A stretch of 15,934 nt of DNA from JAJECS01 sp034428595 (GCA_034428595.1 DAOUHO010000100.1:1-15934), one strand, 5' to 3'. Counted from the first letter of the stretch, positions 1 through 7,545 are shown. Numbers and translations are program-made. The notes: generated by a model not told the origin, from the sequence alone.

Positions 1-99
1 GCTCACCGGCACGACACCCCAGCAGTGCTGCGGACCACCCCGCCACGCCAGCCGGGGCTCGGTCTTGTGGAAGCGATCCCAGGGTCGCGGGGGCACCAT
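1..99 (-). CDS. Possible 5' end of an unrecognised gene, cut by the window edge
   Basis: An ATG at 99 opens a reading frame with no stop down to base 1, giving 33 residues that begin MVPPRPWDRF and contain HKTEPRLAW. 28 of 33 codons end in G or C, as in the genes here, and a weak GGTGAG lies just before the ATG. An in-frame TAG lies upstream of the start. I do not recognise the protein. The plus strand is also open here (frame 1 to a TAG at 166-168), so the coding strand is uncertain. It points the same way as the aldo/keto reductase upstream of it. Confidence 0.25.
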   Translation of the reverse strand, partial: MVPPRPWDRFHKTEPRLAWRGGPQHCWGVVPVS

Positions 100-172
100 G
101 AGCTCACCGACCGGCAAGGCTGGACCAGTGTCCCGGATCGTCCCGAGCTACCGGCCGAGTCCCATTAGGGAC

Positions 173-237
173 GCCCCTACAAGTCTTTCCAGACGTCTCT
201 TACGTCGAAGAGGGTTGGGGTGAGGGGAAGCCCCTAC
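173..237. repeat. Fragments of dispersed intergenic repeats
   Basis: The octamer GCCCCTAC occurs at 173-180 and 230-237. It also borders the perfect palindrome near 2352. Between the two copies, AGGGTTGGGGTGAGGGG (211-227) closely matches the tail of the hairpin repeat near 14163. The stretch is best read as debris of the small repeats scattered through this genome. The stop codon of the aldo/keto reductase (TAG read as GTAGGGGC) lies inside the second octamer. Confidence 0.4.
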
Positions 238-1190
238 GCGAAATCCGTCCGGTAGAGCTCCCGCACCCGTTGGATGTCCGCTTCGGGCAGCGGCGCGCCT
301 GACGCCTGCACGTTCTGATCCACTTCCTCACGCCGCATCATGCCGGCGACCACGGTCGAAATGGCGGGGTGGGCCAGCGCAAAGCGCAGCGCGGCTTCGG
401 GCAGCGACGCCACGTCGCCGCGCACCAGGAACCGGAGACGCTCCACGCGCCGCAGGTTCTCCAGGTAGTCCTCGCGCTGCCAGGTTCGCCGGTAGTCGTT
501 CGCCGCAAACTCCGTGGCCGCCGTGAGCTGGCCGCCCAGCAGCCCCTGCGCCAGCACCTGACGCGCCAGCACCGCCACCCCAAGCTCCAGCGCGACCGGC
601 AGCAGGTCGGCGGCCCGCGCCTGGTCGAGGCAGTTGTAGGGCAGCATGACCACGGTGGCCCCGGCCTCACGCACGGCGCGCAGGGCTTCGGTCGCGCCGC
701 CCAGTGCAACGCCGTAGTGGGCGATCTTGCCCTGTCGCTTCAGGGTCTCCATCGCCCCGAACGCCTCGTCCCACTCGTCGGGGGGCGGCGGGCGATGCAT
801 GTTGTAGAACTCGATGCGCTCGCGCCGCAGCCGACGCAGACTGCCCTCGCAGGCGCTCACAATGTGCGCCCGGGAGAGATCGTGCGGCGGAAACTCGCCG
901 CCGGCTGCGATCCAGCCGTCCATGCCCAGGGGATACGCCACCTTGGTCGCCACCACGATGTCCTCGGGGCGTCCCGCGAAGGCGCGGCCGATCAGGCGCT
1001 CGCTCAGACCGTCCGGGCCGTAGGCGTCCGCGGTGTCGAAGAACGTGATGCCCTGCTCGAAGCCGTAGCGCATCACGTCGATTGAGGTCTCTTCCGAGAT
1101 GTCGCCCCACTCGCGGCCGCCAAACTCCCAGGTGCCCATGCCGATCTCGGACACCGAGATTCCGGTGGCCCCCGCCATCCGGTACTGCAT
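234..1190 (-). CDS. Aldo/keto reductase
   Basis: 318-residue cytoplasmic NAD(P)H-dependent oxidoreductase of the aldo/keto reductase superfamily, a (beta/alpha)8 barrel; the substrate cannot be told. Visible signatures are GMGTWEFGG near residue 18, FDTADAYG with catalytic Asp52 and Tyr57, VVATKV with Lys83, and YNMHRP with His132, completing the usual Asp-Tyr-Lys-His tetrad. GKIAHYGVAL, LPYNCLDQ and a C-terminal STVVAGMMRREEVDQN cofactor-binding region follow. The frame stays open up to 1319, but the ATG at 1190 (MQYRMAGATG) is the natural family start and has GGGAG eight bases upstream; the extra 43 residues are arginine-rich and unlike the family. The stop lies in a GTAGGGGC repeat. The upstream region is AT-rich and palindromic. 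Confidence 0.93.
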   Translation of the reverse strand: MQYRMAGATGISVSEIGMGTWEFGGREWGDISEETSIDVMRYGFEQGITFFDTADAYGPDGLSERLIGRAFAGRPEDIVVATKVAYPLGMDGWIAAGGEFPPHDLSRAHIVSACEGSLRRLRRERIEFYNMHRPPPPDEWDEAFGAMETLKRQGKIAHYGVALGGATEALRAVREAGATVVMLPYNCLDQARAADLLPVALELGVAVLARQVLAQGLLGGQLTAATEFAANDYRRTWQREDYLENLRRVERLRFLVRGDVASLPEAALRFALAHPAISTVVAGMMRREEVDQNVQASGAPLPEADIQRVRELYRTDFA

Positions 1191-1303
1191 CGCCGTGCTC
1201 CCGCGCGTGTCGCCTGCGGCGATTCTAGGCCGAGCGGCCCGTCCAAGCGGTCGCAATTGGGTCTTTTTCGCTCGTCGAGTGGCGGCGTGTGGAAGAGCGT
1301 GTC

Positions 1304-1393
1304 GAATAGTTCTATTCAATTGAACGCTGAGTCGTGTTCAATGCAACTTCCAGTCGCATTGAATCTGCCCATCGGCCGATTCTGGAATGCAAC
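1304..1393. promoter_or_regulatory. AT-richer palindrome cluster, possible operator region
   Basis: This lies in the 380-base gap between the aldo/keto reductase and the tRNA. It contains GAATAGTTCTATTC (1304-1317, inverted repeat), the perfect palindrome TTCAATTGAA (1315-1324) and ATCGGCCGAT (1371-1380). It also holds three related 11-mers: TTCAATGCAAC (1337-1347, plus), TTCAATGCGAC (1363-1353, minus) and TGGAATGCAAC (1383-1393, plus). The first two form a perfect 8-bp inverted repeat with an 11-base gap. This would fit a dimeric regulator acting on the reductase, whose start is about 110 bases away. Function is inferred. I see nothing else in 1191-1303 or 1394-1570. Confidence 0.35.
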
Positions 1394-1570
1394 ACGATAG
1401 ACGCTTGGACCTGAGTCCGAGAACAGTCAGCGGGTCGATTCCGGGCGGCCGCCACGGCTTGGCGTAGGAATTGGGCAGCAACCGATCCCAGGCGGTAGAG
1501 GTTTCTGGGTTGACGCGGGGACGACTACCGCCTGGCAGGCCGGGCGATCTACTCTTGTCGGCGAAGCTCT

Positions 1571-1646
1571 GGCCCCGTAGCTCAGTTGGATAGAGCGGTG
1601 GTTTCCTAAACCACGCGCCCCGGTTCGAGTCCGGGCGGGGCTGCCA
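1571..1646 (+). tRNA. tRNA-Arg (anticodon CCT)
   Basis: A complete cloverleaf can be folded by eye. The acceptor stem GGCCCCG (1571-1577) pairs with CGGGGCT (1636-1642), with one G-T pair at the end. The D stem GCTC/GAGC is at 1580-1583 and 1593-1596. The anticodon stem GTGGT/ACCAC (1598-1602, 1610-1614) encloses the loop TTCCTAA with anticodon CCT at 1605-1607. The variable loop has 4 bases, and the T stem CCCGG/CCGGG encloses TTCGAGT. The discriminator is G and CCA is encoded (1644-1646). It reads AGG arginine codons. No duplicate of its 3' end is seen in the window, so there is no sign of an integrated island. Confidence 0.97.
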
Positions 1647-1717
1647 GCCCGCACGGGCGGTAGGCGCCCTTGGCCTACCATGGGACTGCTGGGCTTGGCG
1701 CTGGGAGGTCGCCCCCC

Positions 1718-2320
1718 ATGAGACGTTGGGTGGCTCGAACTGCCGGGTTGGCCGGGGTCGCGCTCGCGGCTGGCGTGATGGTGCTGGTGGCCGCCTGTGG
1801 GGAAGCCGGCGACGGCGGCGATGCAACGGTCGCGCGGGACCCGGAAATCACGGGCGATCCGTTGCCCGACTATACGCCCACGGCGCCCGACAGCGCGCTC
1901 GGGCTCCCCGCTCCCGAGGTCCGTGGCACGGATTTCGACGGCCGCAGCGTCGCCATCGTCAACGACGGGCGAATGAAGGTGGTCCTGTTCCTGGCGCACT
2001 GGTGCTCGCACTGCCAGGCCGAGGTTCCCGAGGTCCAGGCCTGGATCGACGGAAGCGGCAAGCCGGACAACGTGGACCTCTACGGCGTCGCCACGGCAAT
2101 CCAGGAGGAGGGGTCGAACTACCCGCCGGACGCGTGGCTCGAGCGTGAAGGGTGGACGTCGCCGGTGCTGGTGGACACGAACGACACGGTGCTGCGCGCC
2201 TTTGGCCTGACCGCGTTTCCGACCTGGGTATTCATCAACGCGGACGGCGCCGTCGCTCTCCGCATCGGCGGCGCGATCGGAGCGGAGCAGCTGACGGCCC
2301 TGTTCAACGGGCTGCGGTAG
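1718..2320 (+). CDS. Thioredoxin-fold lipoprotein (TlpA/ResA-like)
   Basis: 200-residue thiol-disulfide protein, probably anchored to the outer face of the membrane. Residues 1-27 form a lipoprotein signal: MRRWVAR, a hydrophobic stretch, then the lipobox VAAC with the lipidated Cys27. A Gly/Asp-rich linker follows. LPAPEVRGTDFDGR (63-76) is the usual TlpA/AhpC-like strand before the active site AHWCSHC, with a CXXC at Cys96-Cys99; the cis-proline is Pro168 in FPTWVF. Such proteins reduce disulfides, for example in cytochrome c maturation, or act as general extracytoplasmic reductants; no cytochrome genes lie nearby to choose. The ATG at 1718 is preceded by GGGAGGT with 8 bases of spacing. 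An in-frame TTG at 1670 lies upstream but would bury the signal peptide. Confidence 0.9.
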   Translation: MRRWVARTAGLAGVALAAGVMVLVAACGEAGDGGDATVARDPEITGDPLPDYTPTAPDSALGLPAPEVRGTDFDGRSVAIVNDGRMKVVLFLAHWCSHCQAEVPEVQAWIDGSGKPDNVDLYGVATAIQEEGSNYPPDAWLEREGWTSPVLVDTNDTVLRAFGLTAFPTWVFINADGAVALRIGGAIGAEQLTALFNGLR

Positions 2321-2351
2321 CCAGGCGTCCCGAAGTACCCTGAATTTGGCA

Positions 2352-2371
2352 GGGCGGTTCGCGAACCGCCC
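2352..2371. repeat. Perfect 20-bp palindrome, dispersed repeat
   Basis: GGGCGGTTCGCGAACCGCCC is a perfect palindrome, 31 bases after the lipoprotein stop, followed at once by CTACGG. A partial copy lies at 9462-9478, and GCCCCTAC edges recur at 173 and 230. It could form a hairpin in the transcript but has no T-run, so it is called an interspersed repeat, not a classical terminator. Confidence 0.6.
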
Positions 2372-2393
2372 CTACGGTTCGTGCGGCGAGACA

Positions 2394-2421
2394 GGCCCAA
2401 TGCCATCCACTACATTGGGCC
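2394..2421. other. 9-bp stem-loop between genes
   Basis: GGCCCAATG (2394-2402) and CATTGGGCC (2413-2421) pair perfectly around a 10-base loop, between the lipoprotein and the membrane protein gene. No run of T follows, so a factor-independent terminator is unlikely. It may attenuate, protect an RNA end, or be another repeat remnant. Confidence 0.35.
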
Positions 2422-2502
2422 ACGTTGCAGCAGGCCACGGTCCTGGCTCGTATCTGTTGACAGCGGGCGCCGCGGCCGTCGTGCGCAATTGGGGGAACGG
2501 CG

Positions 2503-2910
2503 GTGCCTAGACAAATCGCGTTGCGGATCGTGGCGGCCTACCAAATGCTCTTGGCCGTGGCCGTCGGGGTGAACTTCATCATCACGCCGCTGTATCACCC
2601 GGGCGGTGATGAGCCGTTCACCGCGTGGGCAGTCATGAACTGGTTCATGGCCGTGAGCGCGGTGATCGTCCTGCTCGGGAGCTTCGCGCGGAAGCGGCGC
2701 ATGGACGCCGGAGAGGCGGACACGCGAACCTCGCTGGAAACGAACATCGTCTTCTACGCCGCGCTGGGACTGTTCCTCTGGTTCTTCTGGAACTGGTTCG
2801 GCGCGCTCACCGACCAGGCCAACGGCACGTTGTGGGCGTTCATCGACCCGCTGTTCGTGCTGGTGGTCGGACCCTCCGGCCTACGGATCTGGCGCGGGGC
2901 CGGGGGGTAG
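2503..2910 (+). CDS. Small integral membrane protein, unknown function
   Basis: 135 residues with four likely membrane helices: about 8-28 (RIVAAYQMLLAV...), 41-61 (AWAVMNWFMAVSAVIVLLG), 82-101 (NIVFYAALGLFLWFFWNWFG) and 107-127 (NGTLWAFIDPLFVLVVGP). A basic loop, ARKRRMD, lies between helices 2 and 3 and a short GLRIWRGAGG tail ends the protein. The third helix is rich in Trp and Phe. The start is the GTG at 2503 with GGGGGA just upstream; the first ATG (2545) would cut into helix 1. I do not recognise the family and can assign no function. It follows the thioredoxin lipoprotein by 182 bases that contain two hairpins, so a shared operon is doubtful. Confidence 0.7.
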   Translation: MPRQIALRIVAAYQMLLAVAVGVNFIITPLYHPGGDEPFTAWAVMNWFMAVSAVIVLLGSFARKRRMDAGEADTRTSLETNIVFYAALGLFLWFFWNWFGALTDQANGTLWAFIDPLFVLVVGPSGLRIWRGAGG

Positions 2911-2969
2911 TTCGGCGCGGCGGCGCCGCGCGGTCGGCTGCCGGCCTGAGGCTCGGAGTGATCTCTCCG

Positions 2970-3056
2970 CCATTCCGAACGAATGCGAGGAATCTGGAGT
3001 GCCTGTCATCGCGGCCGGGGTCGTGCATCTGAGATTCCTCGCTGGGTTCGGCATGA
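2970..3056. repeat. Imperfect inverted-repeat element (CATTCCGAAC...GAGGAATCT family)
   Basis: The left arm CATTCCGAACGAATGCGAGG AATCT (2971-2995) is mirrored by AGATTCCTCGCTGGGTTCGG CATG (3032-3055) around a 36-base centre. A second member of the same family lies at 14251-14331. The arms point outward as in small non-autonomous elements of the REP or MITE kind. It fills most of the gap before the Gfo/Idh gene. Confidence 0.6.
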
Positions 3057-3119
3057 CGGAGGTGGGGCGCTCGGCATGACTGGATCAGGCGCGCGAAGCA
3101 ACCTGGGTCGGCGCCACTG

Positions 3120-4106
3120 ATGTTGCGCTGGGGGATCGTCGGCTTCGGCGATATCGCGGCCAAGGCGGTGGCTCCGGCCATCCGCGCCCATGCCGACAGC
3201 GAACTGGTGGCAATCTGCCGCCGCGACCCGGTTGCGCTGGAGCGCCACCGGCAAGCGCTCGACGTGCCGCGAGCGTTCACCGACTACGCCGAGATGCTGC
3301 GGCGGGCGGCGCTGGACGCGGTTTACGTGGCGACGCCGGTGCACCTGCACGCCGCGCAGGCGTTGGCGGCGCTCGACCGTGGGCTGCACGTCCTGGTCGA
3401 AAAGCCCATGGCCGCCACCGCGGCCGAGGCGGAGGCCATGGTGACGCGCGCCGAGCAACGCGGCGTGAGGCTGGGCGTGGCCTACTACCACCAGTTCATT
3501 CCGGTCAACGCCTTTGTGCGTGAGCTTGTGGCTTCGGGCGAGCTGGGCGAGCTGACGGCGCTGCACGGCAACGCGTCGTCCTCCTACAACCCGCCGCTGG
3601 ATGATCCAAAGGCCTGGCGCCTCATCCGCGCCGCGGGCGGCGGCGGACCGCTGATGGACCTGGGCAGCCACCGTTTGCAGACCTTCGCCTCGCTGGCGGG
3701 TCCCGCGCGGCAGGTGGCGGCCTTCAGCGACCGGCGGCGCGTTGCCGGCGACGTGGAAGACGTGCTGTCGCTGATCGTCAACTACGACTCCGGGGTGCAG
3801 GCCACGCTGTCGTCGATCTGGGGCATCGATCCCGCTCGGGGGGACTATGAGGTGTGGTGCACCGAGGGCTACGTGAACGTGCCCTATGCGCGCGGCGACG
3901 AGTGCTACGTGACGCAGAACGGTCGACGGCGGCGGGAGACGCACCCGGCGCCGGAGCTGCACGACTTGCCGCTGATCGAAGACTTCGCCGCCGGCGTCAC
4001 GCGCCCCGACGGCCCGGTGCTGACCGGCGAGGTCGGACTCGAGGTTCAGCGAGTGATCGACGCCGCCTATCGCTCGGCGGCGACGGAAGCCGTCGTCCGG
4101 CTTTAG
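3120..4106 (+). CDS. Gfo/Idh/MocA family oxidoreductase
   Basis: 328-residue cytoplasmic NAD(P)-dependent dehydrogenase of the glucose-fructose oxidoreductase / inositol dehydrogenase family, probably acting on a sugar or inositol-like alcohol. The N-terminal Rossmann fold shows GIVGFGDIA (5-13), then YVATPVHLHAAQA (69-81) and the conserved EKPMA with Lys95. The C-terminal alpha/beta domain has YYHQF (122-126) and GGGPLMDLGSHRLQT with Asp180 and His184 at the catalytic position of the family. The length is typical. The ATG at 3120 begins MLRWGIVGFG at the expected family start, though its ribosome site is weak. The stop overlaps the end of the opposite-strand sialidase-like gene by 4 bases. 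Confidence 0.92.
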   Translation: MLRWGIVGFGDIAAKAVAPAIRAHADSELVAICRRDPVALERHRQALDVPRAFTDYAEMLRRAALDAVYVATPVHLHAAQALAALDRGLHVLVEKPMAATAAEAEAMVTRAEQRGVRLGVAYYHQFIPVNAFVRELVASGELGELTALHGNASSSYNPPLDDPKAWRLIRAAGGGGPLMDLGSHRLQTFASLAGPARQVAAFSDRRRVAGDVEDVLSLIVNYDSGVQATLSSIWGIDPARGDYEVWCTEGYVNVPYARGDECYVTQNGRRRRETHPAPELHDLPLIEDFAAGVTRPDGPVLTGEVGLEVQRVIDAAYRSAATEAVVRL

Positions 4107-5782
4107 GCGTCCGCGGGCTCGAGCCCTCCGTCGGTTACGCGCAGACGCTGGGCGCGAACGCGGGCGTCGGAGTACTTGCCGTCGTAGACGTAGAGCACGA
4201 CGTTTGGCTCGACCTCGACCGTGGCCCCGTTGGCGTAGAAGGGCGTATCGATGCGGGTGGCCTGCCAGCTCATGCCGCCGTCCAGACTCAGCTGCGCGCC
4301 GATGCCCGGGTGCCGTCCGGCGATGACCATCGCGCCCTGCGCGGTGGCGGTCATGGCGTCGGTGCAGGCATACATGGGGAAATGCCCGCGCGCCGCGGGG
4401 CCCCAGGTGCGGCCACCGTCGTTCGACCACATTTCCCACATCCACGGCGAGGTCTCCGGGCGAATCAGCGCCAGGATACGGTTGGGCGCCACCTCGCAGG
4501 CGGAGGTCTCCGAGGCCGTCTCTCGGGCGTTCATCAGCATGCCGGGGCGCGGGTTGGGGCCGTCCACGCGAATCGGCGGCGACCAGCTGCGGCCCTCATC
4601 GGTGGATCGCACGCAGTAGCTGAACGATCCCGGAGCGGGAGCGCCGACGTAGCGCCAGCCGTTGCGAGTCACGCCGCCGTGCATGCTGGGTCCCGCGGCC
4701 ACGCTGTAGCCGAAGCGCAGCAGGGTTCCGTCGCGCAGCGGAACGACTTTCGACAAGTACGCATGCGCGACGTCGAACTCATCATCGAATGTCACGCATC
4801 CGATGCCTGAAGGCTCGCTCCAGGTGCGGCCAGCGTCCGTCGACTCAACGATGGACAGGTCAAAGGGCGGGTCATGCCGCATCAGGAACGCGACGACGCG
4901 GTCGCCGTCGAGCGGATGCAGCGCGGCGCCGTGCAGCGCGTCGGGCAGCACCTCGGGTTCTGACCAGGACCGGCCGGCGTCGTGCGAGCGCAAGAGCAAA
5001 GCGCTCCGCGTGCCGGTGGTGTGCGCGTCGGAGGCCACCAGCGTCAGGAGCACCTCGCCCGACGGCAGGCGCACCAGGCCCGACACGTACTGAAAGGCGC
5101 CGTGCGCCGCGTCGGGCAGCGGATGCCGCCAGCCCGGACCGGGGGCGACGGACGAGTCCCACGGCGGCGCGGCCGCCGGCTCGCCGCGAATGCGGACGTT
5201 GCGAAAGCTGTTGCCCGAGCCCACGCGCGGGCGCGCATCGCCGAAGTATTCCTTGACCTCGTCCGGGTCCCGACCGTTGTAAGTCTCCAGGCCCACGTAG
5301 CCCGGTCCGGCATAGGAATCGTCGATGACGACCGGGAACGGGCGGCCATCGACCCAGAGCCGAATCTCGGGCCCTTGCACGTGGAGCCTGGCGGTGTGCC
5401 AGAGGCCGATCTCACTGGGGATGCCGGGCACGACCTCGGTGCGCAGCACCCTCGCCCAGCCCGACGCGTCCACCCTGGATATGGCGGCCCAGAAGTGGGC
5501 GCCGCGGAACTGCTGCCCGGTGCAGGGAAAGTGCACCAGGTAGTAGTGCCGCGCGTGGCGCCCTCGGAAAACGAAGCCGCTGTCCGAACCCTGGATCTCC
5601 CAGCGAAAGTCAAACTCGGCCTCGAAGTCGCGGTAGGCCGCCGCCGTGTATATCGCCAGGCTGTCGTCCGCGGGCCGCGGCGGGCTGGTTACGACGCCGG
5701 GCTCCTCCTCGATCCACGGTTCGGTGGTGAAGGCCCAGGGCTCGCCGGAGAGCGGTGATAGCGAATGCCAGTTGTCGTTCAT
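4103..5782 (-). CDS. Sialidase-like Asp-box protein with N-terminal jelly-roll domain
   Basis: 559 residues in two parts. Residues about 15-200 look like a concanavalin-like (3-keto-disaccharide hydrolase / LamG type) beta-sandwich, with YRDFEAEFDFRW, SGFVFRGRHARHYY and GYVGLETYNG. Residues about 210-555 form a sialidase-type six-bladed propeller with five Asp boxes (SxDxGxxW): SHDAGRSW 266, STDAGRTW 314, STDEGRSW 393, SNDGGRTW 453 and SLDGGMSW 499. This implies a glycoside hydrolase or sugar-binding role, but Asp boxes alone do not prove sialidase activity. There is no signal peptide, so it may be cytoplasmic. The ATG at 5782 has GGAGG five bases upstream; a TTG at 5809 is less likely. It starts one base after the metallo-hydrolase stop, so the two are probably translationally coupled. 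Confidence 0.85.
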   Translation of the reverse strand: MNDNWHSLSPLSGEPWAFTTEPWIEEEPGVVTSPPRPADDSLAIYTAAAYRDFEAEFDFRWEIQGSDSGFVFRGRHARHYYLVHFPCTGQQFRGAHFWAAISRVDASGWARVLRTEVVPGIPSEIGLWHTARLHVQGPEIRLWVDGRPFPVVIDDSYAGPGYVGLETYNGRDPDEVKEYFGDARPRVGSGNSFRNVRIRGEPAAAPPWDSSVAPGPGWRHPLPDAAHGAFQYVSGLVRLPSGEVLLTLVASDAHTTGTRSALLLRSHDAGRSWSEPEVLPDALHGAALHPLDGDRVVAFLMRHDPPFDLSIVESTDAGRTWSEPSGIGCVTFDDEFDVAHAYLSKVVPLRDGTLLRFGYSVAAGPSMHGGVTRNGWRYVGAPAPGSFSYCVRSTDEGRSWSPPIRVDGPNPRPGMLMNARETASETSACEVAPNRILALIRPETSPWMWEMWSNDGGRTWGPAARGHFPMYACTDAMTATAQGAMVIAGRHPGIGAQLSLDGGMSWQATRIDTPFYANGATVEVEPNVVLYVYDGKYSDARVRAQRLRVTDGGLEPADA

Positions 5783-5783
5783 G

Positions 5784-6665
5784 TCAACCTCCGGGTCCCT
5801 CAGGTCCAATTTGAACCTCCAGCAGCTCTTCGCCCCAGAGCACCGGACCGTCGTAGATCTGGCTGATTTCCCTGATCGCCTGCGTGCGAGTCTGGGGCTC
5901 GTCCAGCCAGGGCGGTTGGTGGTTCACGAGCAGGCGCTTGACCCCGGCGGCGGCGGCGACCGCGGCGCAGCCCGCGGTGTCGGACTCAGCCAGGAGAGAC
6001 CCTTCCCACTGGCGTCCGGCCAGGGCCACGGCTTCCATCACCAGCAGGTCGGCGCCTCGGGCCAACTCGATCACCTCGTCGCAGGGACGCGTGTCGCCGC
6101 TGAAGACGATCACGCCGTCGTCCGTCTCGAACCGGAATCCCAGGCAGGTGAGATAGGGCTGCGCGTGCCGCACCTCCGCCGCCGACACCGACCACCCCAA
6201 GCCGCTGGCAACGGGGCCCGGCTCGATGTCGTGGGCCTGCATCTCCGGCGGCGGGCGGTCGCCCGCGCCTCCCCGGCTGTGGAAAGCCCCGATGCTCATG
6301 GGGTGATTGGTGCGCGCAACCACGTCAAGCCAGAGCACGCCCTCATCCGGACCCATGAGCCTGCGGGCAAACTCCGCGGTCGGCGGCGGACCGTAGACGT
6401 GCAGCGGAGGCTCGCCGCCGATCGACATGTCGAACCGGGTCATGAGGAAGCAGGGAAAGTCGGCCATGTGGTCCGAGTGCAGGTGCGTGAAGAACACCCG
6501 GCTGATATCGGTGGCCCGCAGACCGGCTTGATAGAGCTTGAGAGTGGCGGCGGGGCCGCAATCGACGAGCAGGGTCTCCTGGCCGACCTGAAGGGCGAAG
6601 GCCGTTCCCCACCGGCCCGGCATGGGCGTGGGAACGCCGCAGCTGAGGACGATCAGTCGCGCCAT
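5784..6665 (-). CDS. Metallo-beta-lactamase-fold hydrolase (RNase Z / arylsulfatase-like)
   Basis: 293 residues of the MBL superfamily, RNase Z/arylsulfatase-like branch. The metal site is visible: THLHSDHMADF gives HxHxDH at His61, His63, Asp65 and His66; His167 in RHAQPYLTCLGFRFE; Asp191 in VFSGDTRP; and His249 in LLVNHQPP. The N-terminal GVPTPMPGRWGTAF and LLVDCGPAA match the phosphodiesterase/RNase Z-like pattern. It lacks the long RNase Z flexible arm and is more likely a small-molecule hydrolase (sulfate ester, phosphodiester or lactone) than tRNA 3' processing; this is inference. The ATG at 6665 has GGGAG six bases upstream and was preferred to a TTG at 6683. It is second in an operon, 40 bases after the RDD gene, and followed at once by the sialidase-like gene. 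Confidence 0.88.
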   Translation of the reverse strand: MARLIVLSCGVPTPMPGRWGTAFALQVGQETLLVDCGPAATLKLYQAGLRATDISRVFFTHLHSDHMADFPCFLMTRFDMSIGGEPPLHVYGPPPTAEFARRLMGPDEGVLWLDVVARTNHPMSIGAFHSRGGAGDRPPPEMQAHDIEPGPVASGLGWSVSAAEVRHAQPYLTCLGFRFETDDGVIVFSGDTRPCDEVIELARGADLLVMEAVALAGRQWEGSLLAESDTAGCAAVAAAAGVKRLLVNHQPPWLDEPQTRTQAIREISQIYDGPVLWGEELLEVQIGPEGPGG

Positions 6666-6705
6666 GGGTGACTCCCGCCGCAAAGCTCGCGGATCGGCGC
6701 GCGAC

Positions 6706-7371
6706 TCACAAGAAGCGTCGCGGTCCGTCGCGCGAGGCGCCGTAGGCGTCGGCTCGGACGACGCGGGTGACCTGCGTGCCGGCCGGCAGATCGTGCAACG
6801 CGCGTGAATCCCGCCGACGGAACATCGAGTAGACGTCGCTCAGCGGACCGAGGATGAGCAGGGTCGTCAAGAACGGCACCTGCTCCGTCGCGGACTGGGG
6901 CACGACCTGCCAGGCAAACAGGAGGACCAGCTGCACCGCCTCGCGGTTGAGCACCGCGATGGGCCCCGGCGGCTGGCCGTCGCGGTCCACCAGTCGCAGA
7001 CCCATGCCCAGTTTGCCCAGCGTGTATCCAAGCGCGGACTGCATGGCCCAGCGATAGACGAAGGGCACGGCCAGCAGCCAAACCACCAGACCCGTGACGT
7101 CGCTTTCGGTGGCGGCCTCCGGAGTCGGGGTCACGCCGGCGATGGACACCGCCACGTAGACCACGAAGTAGGCGATGGTGAAATCAATCAACCAGGCGCC
7201 GACGCGGCGCAGGATGAGCCGCATGTCGCCCCCAAACAGCACGGGGCGGGGCGGCGGGCTGGGCGGCTGGGGCGGCGGCTCGTCGTCGGGCGGACCGAGA
7301 TCGCGCGTATCCGGCTCCGGGGGCCTGGGGCTCGCCGGATCGCTGGCGTCGCCGTCGCCGGTCCGCGTCAT
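6706..7371 (-). CDS. RDD family membrane protein
   Basis: 221 residues. The first 48 are Pro/Asp/Glu-rich and probably disordered in the cytoplasm. The RDD domain (about 50-207) starts with RRVGAWLIDF (Arg56, Asp63) and has membrane helices at about 57-79, 93-113, 140-158 and 166-181. The conserved YTLGKLGMGLRLVDRDG loop is at 116-132 and RRRDSRALHDLPAGTQVTRV at 185-204. RDD proteins are poorly characterised inner-membrane proteins; some have been linked to ion transport. The start is the ATG at 7371, with a weak ribosome site. It is the first gene of the operon continuing into the MBL and sialidase-like genes, and is divergent from the AIM24-family gene across a 207-base gap. Confidence 0.87.
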   Translation of the reverse strand: MTRTGDGDASDPASPRPPEPDTRDLGPPDDEPPPQPPSPPPRPVLFGGDMRLILRRVGAWLIDFTIAYFVVYVAVSIAGVTPTPEAATESDVTGLVVWLLAVPFVYRWAMQSALGYTLGKLGMGLRLVDRDGQPPGPIAVLNREAVQLVLLFAWQVVPQSATEQVPFLTTLLILGPLSDVYSMFRRRDSRALHDLPAGTQVTRVVRADAYGASRDGPRRFL

Positions 7372-7539
7372 CGCACGTCCACAGTCAGAGGCGCCCGGCG
7401 AACGCCGCCCGACGCAGAGCTAAGGCTCATGCAGGGCAGTATCGCACCGCGCCGAAGAGTCGCGTGAACCGCGCGGCCCAGCCGCAATCCACGATCCATT
7501 TTGTGCTTCAACCGACAGGAACGGGCCGGACACGCGCCA

Positions 7540-7545
7540 TACAAT
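7540..7545 (+). promoter_or_regulatory. Possible -10 box of the AIM24-family gene
   Basis: TACAAT stands out in GC-rich sequence 33 bases before the ATG at 7579, which would give a leader of about 27 bases. No good -35 hexamer is found at 16-18 bases. Eye-only prediction. Confidence 0.3.

Noticed and set aside
1571..1646. tRNA-Arg as an attachment site for an integrated island
   Set aside because: No integrase gene and no second copy of the tRNA 3' end are seen in the window.
2394..2421. Factor-independent terminator after the lipoprotein gene
   Set aside because: The stem-loop is good, but no T-run follows on either strand.
3006..4445. 479-residue minus-strand open frame
   Set aside because: It crosses the Gfo/Idh gene, a repeat and the end of the sialidase-like gene, is Arg/His-rich and matches nothing.
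5646..6671. 341-residue plus-strand open frame
   Set aside because: Shadow of the MBL hydrolase on the opposite strand; it lacks any family motif.
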